In this document: piece by piece, positions 47,233-57,656 of the stretch
Layout: each line of letters begins with the position of its first letter
How positions within the stretch are numbered: the stretch's first letter is position 1
NCBI RefSeq assembly: GCF_009727055.1
Contig: NC_052352.1
Coordinates: forward strand, 20,951,085 to 21,015,084
Source of the DNA: Benincasa hispida
Lineage: Eukaryota > Streptophyta > Magnoliopsida > Cucurbitales > Cucurbitaceae
Direction: 5' to 3'
Length of the DNA stretch: 64,000 nt
Notes under the pieces: generated by a model
The model's database searches: none
Told to the model about the DNA's origin: nothing
The model's input: the letters and a program-made list of their open reading frames with translations, nothing else
Position numbers and translations under genes: made by a program

Positions 47233-47708
47233 GTCATCCTGGTGAAATGCAAGTCTCTATTATGAACGACGTTACATAATGAGACTAAACATTTTGTGGT
47301 CCAGTCTTATGCAAACTCTTTTGTATAGAATATCTCCGCTCGCATGTCTAATACATGAATGATCAGGATCAAATCATTCGTAGCACTTTACAACAATTAT
47401 AACACCTACAAAGCGAGCTATACTCATGGTGTCACCAAGATAAGGTGCCCAGTCTTATCTGTATACTACAGACCATTTAGGTTATCACTTAAACATGATC
47501 CACCCGTATGTCTCCATATATATGTTTAAGGTACAAAGATAACCTTGGATGTTAGTTTATTGATTTGTGGTTAATGCAACTAAAATATCACATATTTTAT
47601 AGACAGAGTGAATAAAATATCATATATTTTATTAATCACATAAAGAGTTTATTCATACGTTGTTTACAAACTATAGAACCCTATGAGGATTAGGCATCAA
47701 CCCCAGCA
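47233..47708 (-). mobile_element. 3' LTR of F, first piece
   Basis: It starts TGCTGGGGTTGATGCC at 47708 on the minus strand, directly after the purine tract, and matches 10752-11200 of the reference LTR. Confidence 0.88.
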
Positions 47709-47720
47709 ATCTCCCACTTG
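47709..47720 (-). promoter_or_regulatory. Polypurine tract of copia F
   Basis: Minus strand CAAGTGGGAGAT touches the LTR, the standard copia plus-strand primer. Confidence 0.75.
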
Positions 47721-48173
47721 ACCTAAAGCTAATAGGGTGTACAATATGATAAAATACAAAGTACACAAACAATAAACTAGGACATAACACGCCCACTACA
47801 ATATCTCTCACTTGCCCTAGTCAAGACGTGGTCTGTCCCATAGACCCATACTCTGCAATATCTCTCACTAACCCTTTGCCACCAATCTAGCCTTGAAGGT
47901 TTGCACCTTCCCATCAGCACCATGTTTCCTCTTGTAGATCCATTTACAACCTACAGGTTTAACCCCTTCAGGTTGATCTACAATATCCTATACGAAAGTG
48001 AAGTACATAGACTCCATCTCGAGATCTATGGCTTTGATCCGTTCATTCCTTTCAACATTCTTCATTTTCTTCTTGTAAGACAATGGATCCTCGACTTCGT
48101 CATCAGCTACCATAACTAGGATTTCAGTTAAATCCATATAGAGAATAGGTGGGTTCATAACGCTCCTACTATG
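47721..48173 (-). pseudogene. Copia F linker and RT stub, rest of RT/RNase H deleted
   Basis: From 48120 the minus strand reads VADDEVEDPLSYKKKMK, then PEGVKPVGCKWIYKRKHGAD and KVQTFKARLVAKG ending near 47872 with a stop; one stop also lies near 47990. This is only the first ~30-40 residues of copia RT. The catalytic YVDD region and RNase H are absent. Non-coding 3' sequence begins at once and contains the 14-base string AGTGAGAGATATTG twice (47869-47856 and 47812-47799). Confidence 0.8.
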
Positions 48174-49062
48174 TCAAGGTTCCCTCAACACTTGAGGTGG
48201 ATTTGACCTACTAGATGAACCTACTTCAACAACTTTTGTTAAGGTACTAGGTTCTTCAACAACTTTTGTTGAAGATTCAGTAGTTTCTTTGGAAATCTCA
48301 TTCAACACAATTTTACTTCTGGGTCTGTGCTCCCTTATGTGATCTTCCTCAAGAAAAATAGCATTTTTCGATATAAATACTTTGTTTTCTTTAGGATCAA
48401 AGAAATAACCATCTCTCGTTCCCTTGGGGTAGCCTACAAATAGGCATAACTTTGAATATGGTTCCAATTTCTTAGGATTAGGCTCAAGCACATGTGCTGG
48501 GCAACCCCAGATTCTGAAATGACGTAAACTAGCTTTATGATCATTTCATAACTCCAAAGGTGTTTTGGCAACACTCTTGAAGGGAACACAATTCAGGATA
48601 TACGTTGGAGTCTCCACTGCATAACCCCCAAACGTGTCAGGAAAGGAAATGTAAGTCATCATAGACTAAACATGTCTAACGGGGTTCGATTTCTTCTTTC
48701 TGATACACCATTTTATTGAGATGTACTAGGTGCTAAAAGTTGGGATACTATTCCATGTTCTATCATATAGTTCTGGAATGTCAAATCCATAAACTCTCCA
48801 CCTCGATCAGATCGAAATGTTTTAATCGTCTATTTACTACATTTTCAACTTCAGCCTTGAATTCTTTGAAATTTTCAAAAGATTCAAACTTAAGCTGCCT
48901 TAAATAAACGTACCAATATCTTGAATAATCATTAGTAAAAGTGACAAAATATTCATAACCTCCCCTAGCTTTTACATTCATCGGACCACAAAGGTCTGAA
49001 TGTACTAGCTTTAGAGGTTCTTTGGCCCTATGACCTTTTCCAGTAAAAGGCCTTTTAGTCAT
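48174..49062 (-). pseudogene. Copia F integrase
   Basis: The core reads PLKLVHSDLCGPMNVKARGG (first Asp, about 49005) and YFVTFTNDYSRYWYVYL. At about 48830 a 1-base shift turns TFRSDRGGEFMD (second Asp) out of frame. GVSERRNRT (catalytic Glu, about 48710) is in the new frame with further stops. The C-terminal part ends with KLEPYSKLCLFVGYPKGTRD (about 48470) and HIREHRPRSK. All three catalytic residues are still encoded, but not in one frame. Confidence 0.85.
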
Positions 49063-49707
49063 CTTCCCTTAAAGGCATGACTCAAACACAGTTAAATAAT
49101 TTTCTTCTAACTCGCTTAGAAGTCCATTCTTCAACAACCTCTCAATCCTATTGAGATTAATGTGTCCTAGTCTTAGGTGCCAAAGTTGAGCATTTTTCTT
49201 AGGAGAAATTCTAAGTCTCTTAGGTTGAGTTACAACAGTTTTAAACATCTCTATATTATGGAGGGTATTTGTTGCTAACGGCCTTAGCACATACAAGTTG
49301 TTTTCCAGTTTCGTAGAACATATATCAACACCATTCTTTGTAATAAACACTTTATTATAAGAAAAGTTTAATCGATAACATTGTTCTTATAAAATTTTAC
49401 AGAAACTAAGTTCCTTTTTAAATCAAAAACCACACATACATCATTCAAAATGAGAAATTTGTTCTGTAAAGTTAATCGGAGACCTCCCACTGCCACAACT
49501 GAGACGACGTGCCCGGTTCCAACTTGCATCGTCATCTCTCCAGCATCAAGTTGCTGCCAGGAACTAATTTCCTAAAATGAAGAACAAACATGATTAGTGG
49601 CCTTAGAGTCAATAATTCAGGAAGAATCATCATTCTCCATTAAACAAGTTTCCAAGACAAGAAAATCACATTTACTTTGTTTGGCCTTCTTCTTTTCTGC
49701 CAAATAC
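49063..49707 (-). pseudogene. Copia F protease and GAG-pre-integrase
   Basis: The protease active site reads IIDSKATNHVCSSF (about 49610): the usual DSG is DSK, and the Trp before it is a TGA stop. QVGTGHVVSVVAVGGLRL follows. The GAG-pre-integrase domain (49350-49069) contains NAQLWHLRLGHINLNRIERL with both zinc-binding His residues. The Cys pair expected next is altered. Confidence 0.8.
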
Positions 49708-50533
49708 CTAGGGAAGTTCCTCTTTAGTGCCCATCTTGGTTGCAATCGAAACATTTTCCCTTGTCAACCCTGATAGGTTGTCTACCCTTGGTGCAACAAC
49801 TCTTGGGTTAACAGCAGCCTTCCTCTTTCTACCCTTCTTCTTCTTCCACTTTTTGGTGTTGGAGGAAGAAGGTACAAACTTAGTTCCAGAGGTCAAACCT
49901 TTGTGGAACTTTTTGGAAGATGAAGCAACATTTACTTCACCCTTTTTCTCCTTGCTTTTCAATAAGGATTGGAAAGTCTGCAACTCACTAAGTAGGGTAG
50001 TCAGGTTGTAGTCAATCCTGTTCAAAACAGCATTGCTATGAAAGTGCAGGAAACTTTCAGATAAAGATTCTAGAATCATGCTAACTTGGCTGGCCTTATC
50101 GATGCTTAACCCATTTATCTCTGCCACGTTGAAGTGGATCATCATGTTGAGAACGTGTTCTTGAACAGATGCCCCCTCTTGCATACGGGCATTGAAGATG
50201 TACTTAAGAGCATCATGCCTGAGCTATACAGACGGTTGTCAGAACATTCCCCGCAGGGACTCCATGATCTCACAAGCAGTGAGCATGAGCTCATGCTTCT
50301 TGGCCAAGACTTTGTTAAGGCTTGCCAAGATATACGCTCGAGCCTCCTCGTATGCCCTTATCTAGCACTTGTAAGCTACCCAAACATTTCGAGGAGCATT
50401 AGGAGGTGGAATGGGAGGACACTCCTCCATTAGGACGAAACACAGGTCATCAATGATTAAAATCATGTTGATCGTATTTTTCCAACTCAGTTAACTTATT
50501 GGCGGTAAGTAAACTAAGTATAGCAGTAGCCAT
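49708..50533 (-). pseudogene. Copia F gag
   Basis: ATG at 50533 gives MATAILSLLTANKLT, a common start of copia gag polyproteins of this type; a stop follows after about 27 codons. The domain goes on in shifted frames: PPNAPRNVW (about 50400), LAKKHELMLTACEIMESL (about 50290), QEGASVQEHVLNMMIHFNVA (50181) and SQVSMILESL. The Lys-rich basic tail (KKWKKKKGRKRK) precedes a zinc knuckle CFDCNQDGH that is out of frame and lacks its last Cys. Confidence 0.82.
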
Positions 50534-53031
50534 TTTAAATTGTTAAAAAAGAACAAACGTAATTTAGTCTACCTGCATTAAACCACTTTTAGAAAACCAA
50601 TCAAGTTTTAGCAAAATAGTCTAATGTACCCTAAGTGACATATGTTTTGCAATGATGCTTCATTGAGACAGGACAAAAGTCACTGTAGGGTGATCAAGTG
50701 CCCATTCACTAAAATGAAACATTATCAACCATTAGATAGAAACAACTCCTTGTAAGAGTAACTAATAGTCACCATTGTTCAGTCCAGAATTTATAACGTC
50801 CTTAACAATTCTGTGTAAGTGTAATCCCTCATTTTAGGTTCTAGAGTCCCACCCCAATGAGCCAACCTTAGAGAAAAGCCAATTGGAACAAGAGATTAAA
50901 GAAACGCTATCCATTTCTGGAGACCAAATAAAGTGTCATGCAATACTGCCATCCTTTAGGGGAACACCCACGATACCTCGAGGCGATGCATGAAACTTTA
51001 TCCCACCTAATGAGAGAGATCGAGGGATATGTTGTCACACATCCCGCTCCCACTTACTATAAACACTCTCTCCATTCACCTTGGTATTGACCTACCCAAA
51101 TGCCATCCGTAGGGGGACACCCATGGTGCCTCGAGGCCGAGAGTATATCTCACAGTGTGAACTTTTAGGGAGAAACGTGTAGAGGTAAAATTGAAGTATC
51201 ATATACTCTATTTTCCTCCAACTGAGTGTTCTACCTAGGGCTAACTAACTTAGGAAAATCCGACTACTGATTTTATATAAGCATTTGTTTAATTTGTTAA
51301 AAAAATAACTATTGTATTTGGTGATTGAACAATTTTGATTCAAGTCTCATTAAACTCTTTACTAGACTTTCATCAAACTTGCATGCATGTAACAAATCTT
51401 CTAATTCACCTTTCCAGATAGGTTCCTAGGTAGGGGTGCAATGTTTCCATTAACTTAAGTACTCCAGCCTAGCCAGAACCCGCCTTAGACAAAAGGTCTC
51501 TTATAGATACATTTGTTACATATTTAATATTTTATTAGGAATCAATTTAATCATATTTAACCGATTTAAAAGATTAAACTTATATTTCTAATCTCATTAG
51601 AAACGTGATCTTAGGTCTATCTCAATCATATTTTAAAACAATTTTAAAAAATGATTATAGCCTAAGGTTTGCATGCAACTCTTCATTATTAATTTTAATT
51701 CTAATTTCATTTATTATAACAATTATAAGTAAACGAAACAATTAAAATCAACCATTACATGAAAGATATAAATAATTTAATTATAACATTTATAATTTAA
51801 CCTAAGGTAGTGTCATGCTTCATGTAATGTTCATTCATTACTAATTTATAACATTTATATAACTAAGTAATGAGCTATGCTATAGCATACATTCATACAA
51901 CCATTCAACCTTATATTATAACACTTATAATATATATGATGCATGGATATGCTATAATGCATGCATACATATATTATAACTTTTATATTATATGATGCAT
52001 GAGCATGCTTTATGTAATTTAAATCATGCATACTAGTATATTATAACACTTATAATATAAAATGATGCATGAAAATAAATGCATAACCTATGGTGGGTTT
52101 TAAAACTATATGGCATACATTATAACATATAATAAAAAACATGCATCACATGTATATTTATACTAAAAGTTGATGGACCAAGATAGAACCTCTCTTAAAT
52201 GGAAATTAAAAGGCTAATTATTACATATTTGAGTCCACCGGTTTGGAACAAGTGAATCGGATCTTGAATCGCTTGCCTCAAATCGCTCCACAAAGAACCC
52301 TTGCAGCTGATCGTGTAGCAAACGCCCCATCGTCAAACAGTGAGGCATCGAGTCTATGCGATTGCGTAGCTAATGACTATCCAATGAGCATGAAAGTCTA
52401 TGCGATCGTGTGGAAAACATCCATGCGTCGAGTATCATATACTATGCGATCGTGTAGCTAAGATTATGAGATAAGCATGATAGTCTATGCGATCGTGTAG
52501 CATGCAAGGATGTGTTGAGTATCCAATACTGCGTGACCGTTCAACAAATGAGTGCCCATGCGATTGTACAGCCAACACAACATGATCATGTAGCAAAACC
52601 TACACATTCGCGTAGCATTATCTATGCGATCGTTTATCAAATGTTACACGATCGTGTAGCAAACTTTACACGACGCATAACAAAAGCTATCCGATCATTT
52701 AGCTCTAGCTACAAGATGTGGTAACCTCTATTTTGTCTTCTCCATCGAAATGCTAATCTGCAACCCTTCTTTGAAGCATCATGAGTGACTAAAAAATTAA
52801 CAAATACATACTGGAGCACAATGTTTAATGCCCAAAAACGCAGGGGTCCTTTACATACCAACTTTATAAAGTAAACAGAAAGCCTTAAATTGAGATTTCT
52901 ATCCCGAAAATATCCATCAACAATACATCCACAAACATTTATCACATAAATGCAATGCAAATTATAAAACCCACCAGTACTGTAAATGATTCAATATAAG
53001 AATGGATTTTGGAATCAGAAATCAACAACCT
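50534..53031 (-). other. Long 5' leader of copia F
   Basis: About 2.5 kb between primer site and gag, non-coding. It is homologous in the same order to 55197-57640 of G. It contains a degenerate CGATCG array (52300-52690, five exact cores), alternating ATAA(C)ATTTATAAT blocks with 'atgcatg' (51700-52140), and a twofold block with 'ctcgaggc' and 'ccttggtattgacc' (50960-51170). Confidence 0.65.
52300..52690 (-). repeat. Degenerate CGATCGTGTAGC array in leader of F
   Basis: Phrases TATGCGATCGTGTAGC and variants recur at intervals of about 20-60 bp; five exact CGATCG cores lie at about 52403, 52447, 52490, 52627 and 52649. Intervening bases vary, so it is not a simple tandem repeat. Confidence 0.7.
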
Positions 53032-53044
53032 GGCTCTGATACCA
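53032..53044 (-). promoter_or_regulatory. Primer binding site of F, initiator tRNA-Met
   Basis: TGGTATCAGAGCC on the minus strand, two bases after the LTR end: the classical copia primer site. Confidence 0.92.
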
Positions 53045-53046
53045 AT

Positions 53047-53559
53047 TGAATGAACTTATATGAGGAGAACCTCGAGCGGATGCGGATCGTCCAAATTCCA
53101 CTAATTATCAAATACTAAGTTTATAGTAAACATACAAGAGATATGCATTTAAAGATAAATTACAACATGCTTTTTCAAAAAAAGAGGTTCAAGATACATT
53201 ACCTTTGAAGACCTTTTATTCACGAATCCTCCCTTGAACAGAAACAACAACTTCTTGAAGACCTTCTTCAAGATATTCTCGAACCAAAACCTGGACACAA
53301 CCACAAAGAGTCTTTGGTATTCTCGGGGTGAGAACCCAGGAGTGGTGAGCTCTTACTATTTTGGTTAGGAGGGATAAGATTTGGTGGAGGAAGTAGAAGA
53401 TTGAGAAAGCTTTCACGAATACAAGAACACAGAACAATTCTGTAAATCTCTCATAATCATTTAGCAAATTCAATGTTGGAGAAGAAGAAAAAACCGTTTT
53501 TCTTTTATGCTCCATTTTCCTATAAAAAAAACATAACCACCTACTAAGTGGGTGGAGAG
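53047..53559 (-). mobile_element. 5' LTR of F, terminal part
   Basis: It ends TTCATTCA at 53047 and matches 34819-35340, the end of the 3' LTR of F, closely throughout. Its upstream part is displaced by the Cassandra-like insert that starts at 53560; GAGAG (53555-53559) is the adjoining host sequence. Confidence 0.88.
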
Positions 53560-53806
53560 TGTAACACCCCGGACCCAAGATTTGGATTGGATTAAACCCC
53601 TGATGGCCTTAGCATTCCCCTGCATCCTTTGCGACCTTGCTATGTCATCCTCCATTACCTTGAATGCTTTTTAGAAGTGAAAGTTTTCCCTACAAACCAA
53701 TACAGGTCCTTTCAGCATGCTTTGTCCTCACTCACATGCATCCTAGGAAAATTCCCAAGAGGTCACCCAACATAGGATTGCTCCAAGCTAAGCTGGGAGA
53801 GGTTTC

Positions 53807-53818
53807 GCTCTGATACCA
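53807..53818 (-). promoter_or_regulatory. Primer binding site of Cassandra-like element
   Basis: TGGTATCAGAGC two bases after the LTR end; tRNA-Met type, as known for Cassandra. Confidence 0.8.
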
Positions 53819-53956
53819 TCTGTAACGATGACCCCGACATTCCTCTGCATCCCTTACAACCTTGCTATGTCATCCTCCCTTGCCTTGAATTCTTTTTAGA
53901 AGTGAAAGTTATCCCCACAAACCAACACGGGTCCTTTCAACATGCTTTTTCCTCAC

Positions 53957-54070
53957 TCACATGCATCTTAGGAAAATTCTCAGGAACTCACCAAACATAG
54001 GATTGCTCCAAGCTAAGCATGCTTAACTTTGGAGTACTTATGATTGAGCCACCGAAAAGGAAGATGCACC
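53957..54070 (-). repeat. 5S rRNA-like sequence in Cassandra LTR
   Basis: About 114 bp colinear with plant 5S rRNA. It includes TACTCCAAAGTTAAGCATGC (5S: AACTCCGAAGTTAAGCGTGC), the internal promoter A-box region, CTATGTTTGGTGA (5S: GGATGGGTGACC) and AATTTTCCTAAGATGCAT near the 3' end. Too diverged to be a working 5S gene. In Cassandra it may recruit RNA polymerase III. Confidence 0.8.
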
Positions 54071-54086
54071 TTGTTAGTACAGGTAG

Positions 54087-54863
54087 TGAAGGAAATCAAA
54101 CACGAGAATTTTCATGAGTAGTAGAAGGGATCGTTCCAAATTCCATTTGAATAAATACAATCAATTACAAGCTATCCGGAAACTAACAAGTCATGCAATA
54201 ACCAAATTTACAACATGCTATAAGATGATACAAGGGATAAAGGATGCATACATTTGAAGAACCATTCTTCATGAATCCCTCGATCAATCTCCCAATGCAT
54301 CCAAAGACAGCAACACACAAACGTAACAATCACACACGAACAACACGAACAGCTAACGGCTCTTCGAACACAATCGAGACTAACTCTATCCACGAACTGA
54401 GTGAGGACACCACCACAGTGGTTACCTTGGTATTCTCGGTGTGAGATTCTAGGAGTTATGGGCTCTGTATGATCTTGGGTTGAGGAAGAGACTAGAGGTC
54501 TACGATCGAGTAGACGATCGAGCAAGTGGGAGATAAAAAGCTGGTCTATCGTATAGACATGTGCTCTATCATTTAGTAAATGGTAGCCTATCATATCGAC
54601 TTAGCCACTCGATCGTGTAGCAACGATCAGTTGAATGACTATCGTATAGTCAACTCTAAGCGATCGCTTAGTTGATCGTGTAGTCTCTCAAAGCTATCAC
54701 TTAGTGAAACTCTTTCACTTGATAGCTTATCTCCGTGAGTACTTTCCGAATGAAGTCACTACTAATTTAGGAAAACGATTTTTCTTTTATCTCATAGCCA
54801 CCGTAAAACCACCAATAACCTCCCACTCAATCGGTTACTAGAGATAAAGAATTAATTATCATA
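54087..54863 (-). mobile_element. Copia LTR fragment (-)
   Basis: It ends TTGATTTCCTTCA at 54087, related to 35805-37910 and to the LTR end before G. It holds four CGATCG cores (54505-54663). The front part is missing: at 54863 it meets a gypsy LTR fragment. It is inserted in the Cassandra LTR (adjacent bases GGTAG, 54082-54086). Confidence 0.7.
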
Positions 54864-55085
54864 TTGATAACAGGCAGAAATGCACATTATTACAACGCAA
54901 AGACATAAAATAATGTAGGATTGCGACGGTAAAAATATGTAAAATCGTGTCCAAAAGCATTAAGTTGAGAACATTGCGATCGCATGCGCCCATTGCACTA
55001 AAGTAGCTAATTTACGTATTTTGTGCAAGAAAATACGTTGGCGCAAGGCAGAATTGCGATCCAAGGAATTTAACGCCCGAGCGCA
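54864..55085 (+). mobile_element. Gypsy LTR fragment, family G3
   Basis: It starts TGATAACAGGCAGAAATGCAC and follows the G3 LTR for 222 bp, then stops at GAGCGCA where copia LTR sequence begins. Truncated at its 3' side. Confidence 0.8.
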
Positions 55086-55183
55086 TTGAAGTTGACTGTA
55101 AATGATTTGTTGATTCATGATTGTAATTTGGAATAGTCTTGTTTCGCTGCTCACAAAAATCTCAAGTTCTGATTTCCTTCAAT

Positions 55184-55196
55184 TGATATCAGAGCC
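55184..55196 (+). promoter_or_regulatory. Primer binding site of G
   Basis: TGATATCAGAGCC, one G-to-A change from the tRNA-Met complement, two bases after the LTR end. Confidence 0.8.
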
Positions 55197-55532
55197 AGGT
55201 TCTCTGATATTCCAAATTACAGATCTGAATCGAACGGTTTTTACAGTCGCGATGGATTTCTGCATTTGTAGTTAACCTTTTTTTGCATTTGTGGATGAAT
55301 TGATGAATGTTTCGGGTTTAAAATTGCCTTTTTGTTAAAGCTTTTGGTATTACAAAGTGTTAATTGTAAGGGCCCCTGCATTTTTGGGCAAAATTAACTT
55401 TGCAATAGAGTTTGTAATTCGAAAAGTTTGAGTTCGTCGAGTCGTTCGTGATGAAGCTTTGGCGCATGGCGATGCAGTTCTCAACGAATAAGAACGATCA
55501 AGCGTTGATCGAATCATATAGCCTCAGGTAAA

Positions 55533-56078
55533 CGATCGTAGGGATTTTACTAAGCAATCGTTTAATTTTTTTCATAGACGGTCGTGTAGTATTTTCTAAT
55601 CGATCGTTTAGCTAATGCTAAGCGATGAGGTAAATCGTTTACCATATCGCATAGCGTTGGTTGCGTGATCGCATAGGCGCTGAAGGTAGGCGATCGTAGT
55701 AGGAGCATACGATGCTCATCGTTAGTAGAAGGCGCGCGCTAGACGATCGTGTAGTTAGCAAGCTTCATCGCTTAGTTACTACCTATGCGATCGTTCGTAT
55801 GCGATACAGAGACGCTAACTAAGCGATCGCTTAGGCGATGGTGTTTCGGGGAATTGTAGTCGCTTAGACGATCGCGGAAGGCAAGCGTTGTGCGAAGCAG
55901 GCTAAACGATTGTATGCTTCAGGCTTCATCGCTTTGTAAAGGTACACGATCGTGTTGTAATAGCTAAACGATTGTTTGGGTTTTTCTAGATGATTGTATA
56001 GTAATGCTAAACGATCGCTTAACTTTGGAGCACTAGTAAGCGATAGAACGAAGATTTTATTTATCGTGTAGACGATCG
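55533..56078 (+). repeat. Degenerate CGATCG array in leader of G
   Basis: Ten exact CGATCG palindromes in 546 bp, mostly in phrases like TAAACGATCGTTTAGC or ACGATCGTGTAG, with many one-base variants between them (CAATCG, CGATTG, CGATGG). Spacing is irregular, about 20-130 bp. Random expectation would be well under one. Confidence 0.85.
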
Positions 56079-57017
56079 CGGGGTGCTTAGTACACGATGG
56101 ATGGTTGAAGAAGCGAAGCTTTGCCGAGCGGTTCAAGACTCGGTTCACCTGTTTGAACCGGAGACTCCTTATCTTTGTAATAGTTAGCTTTCCCTTTTGT
56201 GTTTTAAGGCAATTTTACCCGGTTCATCAACTTTTATTGCTTATACATGTGATGTATGGTACTTATATGTCCAAGTGTTTTTCATATAGTTAAAAACCCA
56301 CCTTAGGTTGTGCAATTACTCATGCATCATGTATTATAAATGTTATAATCTTGCATGAAGAAATTACTTGAAAGCATGTGCATGCATCATGAAATATAAG
56401 AGTTATATTTTGCATGCATTAAGCATTATCATGCATCATCCTTTTATTATAAATGTTATAGTCTAAGGGTGAATGGAAGCATGTTTTGCTTGTTTCATTG
56501 CGGTTTTGTATAAGTGTTATATAAAAGAAGTAGCAATGAATGGACAATGCATTGAGCATGACACTTAGGCCATTTATAAGCGTTATGAATGCCTTGCATG
56601 TGTTAGCTTCGCGTTGTAGTTGTTTTCGTTTATAAGTGTTATAAAGGAAATTAGATCTAAAATCAATAATTCAGAGTTGCATGCGGACTTAGGGTGAACT
56701 CAAGTTTTTTAAAAGGGTTTTAAAATTGGATTGAGATTGACCTAAGTTCAAGTGGTTCTAAAGAGAAGTAACTTAGCTTAATTTTTTAAAATCGGTTTAA
56801 TAGGATTAAATTTGTTGGAACAAAAGATTAAATTTGGTGTAAACCTATCTATAAGGGAGTTTTTGTCTAATGCGGTTCTGGCTAGGCTGGGGTTCTTAAG
56901 ATGACGAAAACGTAACACCCCTACCTGGGAACCTACCTGGAAAGGTGAATTAGATAGATTTTCAACAAGCATGCGACGTTTTGGTCAAAGACTCCGTTAA
57001 AGATTTTAATGGATGAA

Positions 57018-57091
57018 TGTTACTCTTGGGAAAACCTAAAAGTCACTTAGTTAATGTTACTCTTGGGAAAACCTAAAAGTCACTTAGTTAA
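57018..57091 (+). repeat. 37-bp perfect tandem duplication
   Basis: TGTTACTCTTGGGAAAACCT... occurs twice back to back (57018-57054, 57055-57091) without a mismatch, so it is recent compared with the surrounding decay. Confidence 0.9.
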
Positions 57092-57656
57092 AATCCTTAG
57101 CCGTGTTTTTTCTAAGTAAACTAAACCCTAGGTTATAAAATATTCAGTGGGAGGAGGAGGTGTATCAGAGATGTCTATGATTCCATTCACGTTTCTCCCT
57201 GTATGTTCACACAGTGAGATTCATGCTTGGCCTCGAGATGCCCCAGGATGCATCCCCCTTCGGATGGTGTTTGCATGAGTCAATATCAAGGTGGACGGAG
57301 AGAGTATTTACAGTAAGTGGGTGAAGGGTGTGTGCCAACACGTCCTATGGTCTCTGTCATTGGTTCACACCATGAGATCATTCTGTACGCCCTCGTGTCG
57401 CCTTCGATGCGACCCCCTTCGAATGAGTTTTGTGCAGTTGGTCAATATCAAGGTGAACTTCAGAAATGGATAGGGTTGCTTTAGGTTTTGTCCCAATCGG
57501 ATTTTTTCCCTTCAGATTGGCCTTTTGGGATGGACCTTTAAGGCTTAAAATGGCTGGTCACACTTACGGGAGATTGTTAAGTAAGTTAATGATCTCTTGG
57601 CCAAATCAATGATGGCTAGTCGTTATAGGAACAAGAGTTGTTCTGGTATTAATGAC

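Larger units (their letters stand above)
34819..53559 (-). mobile_element. Ty1/copia element F with heavily invaded 3' LTR
   Basis: Minus-strand order: 5' LTR part (53559-53047), initiator tRNA-Met primer site (53044-53032), ~2.5-kb leader, gag, protease, integrase, RT remnant, polypurine tract (47719-47709), 3' LTR. The 3' LTR starts at 47708 and ends at 34819 but adds up to about 1997 bp in four pieces: 47708-47233, 43748-43461, 38172-37911 and 35804-34819. The solo reference LTR is 1978 bp. Each join is marked by a 5-bp duplication. Most RT and all RNase H are deleted, so F is non-autonomous. It lies in the RT of B. Confidence 0.88.
53560..54086 (-). mobile_element. Cassandra-like TRIM element, partial
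   Basis: Cassandra elements are small non-autonomous LTR elements whose LTRs carry 5S rRNA-like sequence. Here, on the minus strand, a 5' LTR (from 54086, its start cut by another insert) holds the 5S-like segment and ends ATCGTTACA at 53821. The primer site TGGTATCAGAGC (53818-53807) follows, then about 13 internal bases. A second LTR copy (53793-53560) then starts within the 5S-like part and ends GGTGTTACA. Both copies share 'gacatagcaaggt' and 'aaagcatgctgaaaggacc'. No protein is encoded. The short internal region and missing front of the second LTR point to an internal deletion. Confidence 0.82.
55086..57656 (+). mobile_element. Copia element G: LTR tail, PBS and leader
   Basis: About 96 bp of LTR end (to TTCCTTCA, 55181) is followed by the primer site and a leader homologous to that of F in opposite orientation. 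Landmarks: CGATCG array (55533-56078), ATAAGTGTTATA/atgcatg blocks (56330-56640), 'taacacccctacctggga' (56912), a 37-bp tandem duplication (57018-57091), and a twofold block (57170-57290 and 57340-57460). The insertion of D cuts it at 57656, so gag and pol are not present. Confidence 0.75.

Noticed and set aside
52709..52960. A small protein in the leader of F
   Set aside because: The open frame is not kept in the homologous leader of G and has no domain.
53957..54070. A working 5S rRNA gene
   Set aside because: It is diverged, lies in an LTR next to a tRNA-Met primer site and is partly repeated in the second LTR; Cassandra explains it better.
55533..56078. CRISPR-like or satellite array
   Set aside because: Spacing is irregular, the repeated word is 6-14 bp and degenerate, and the context is a plant copia leader.
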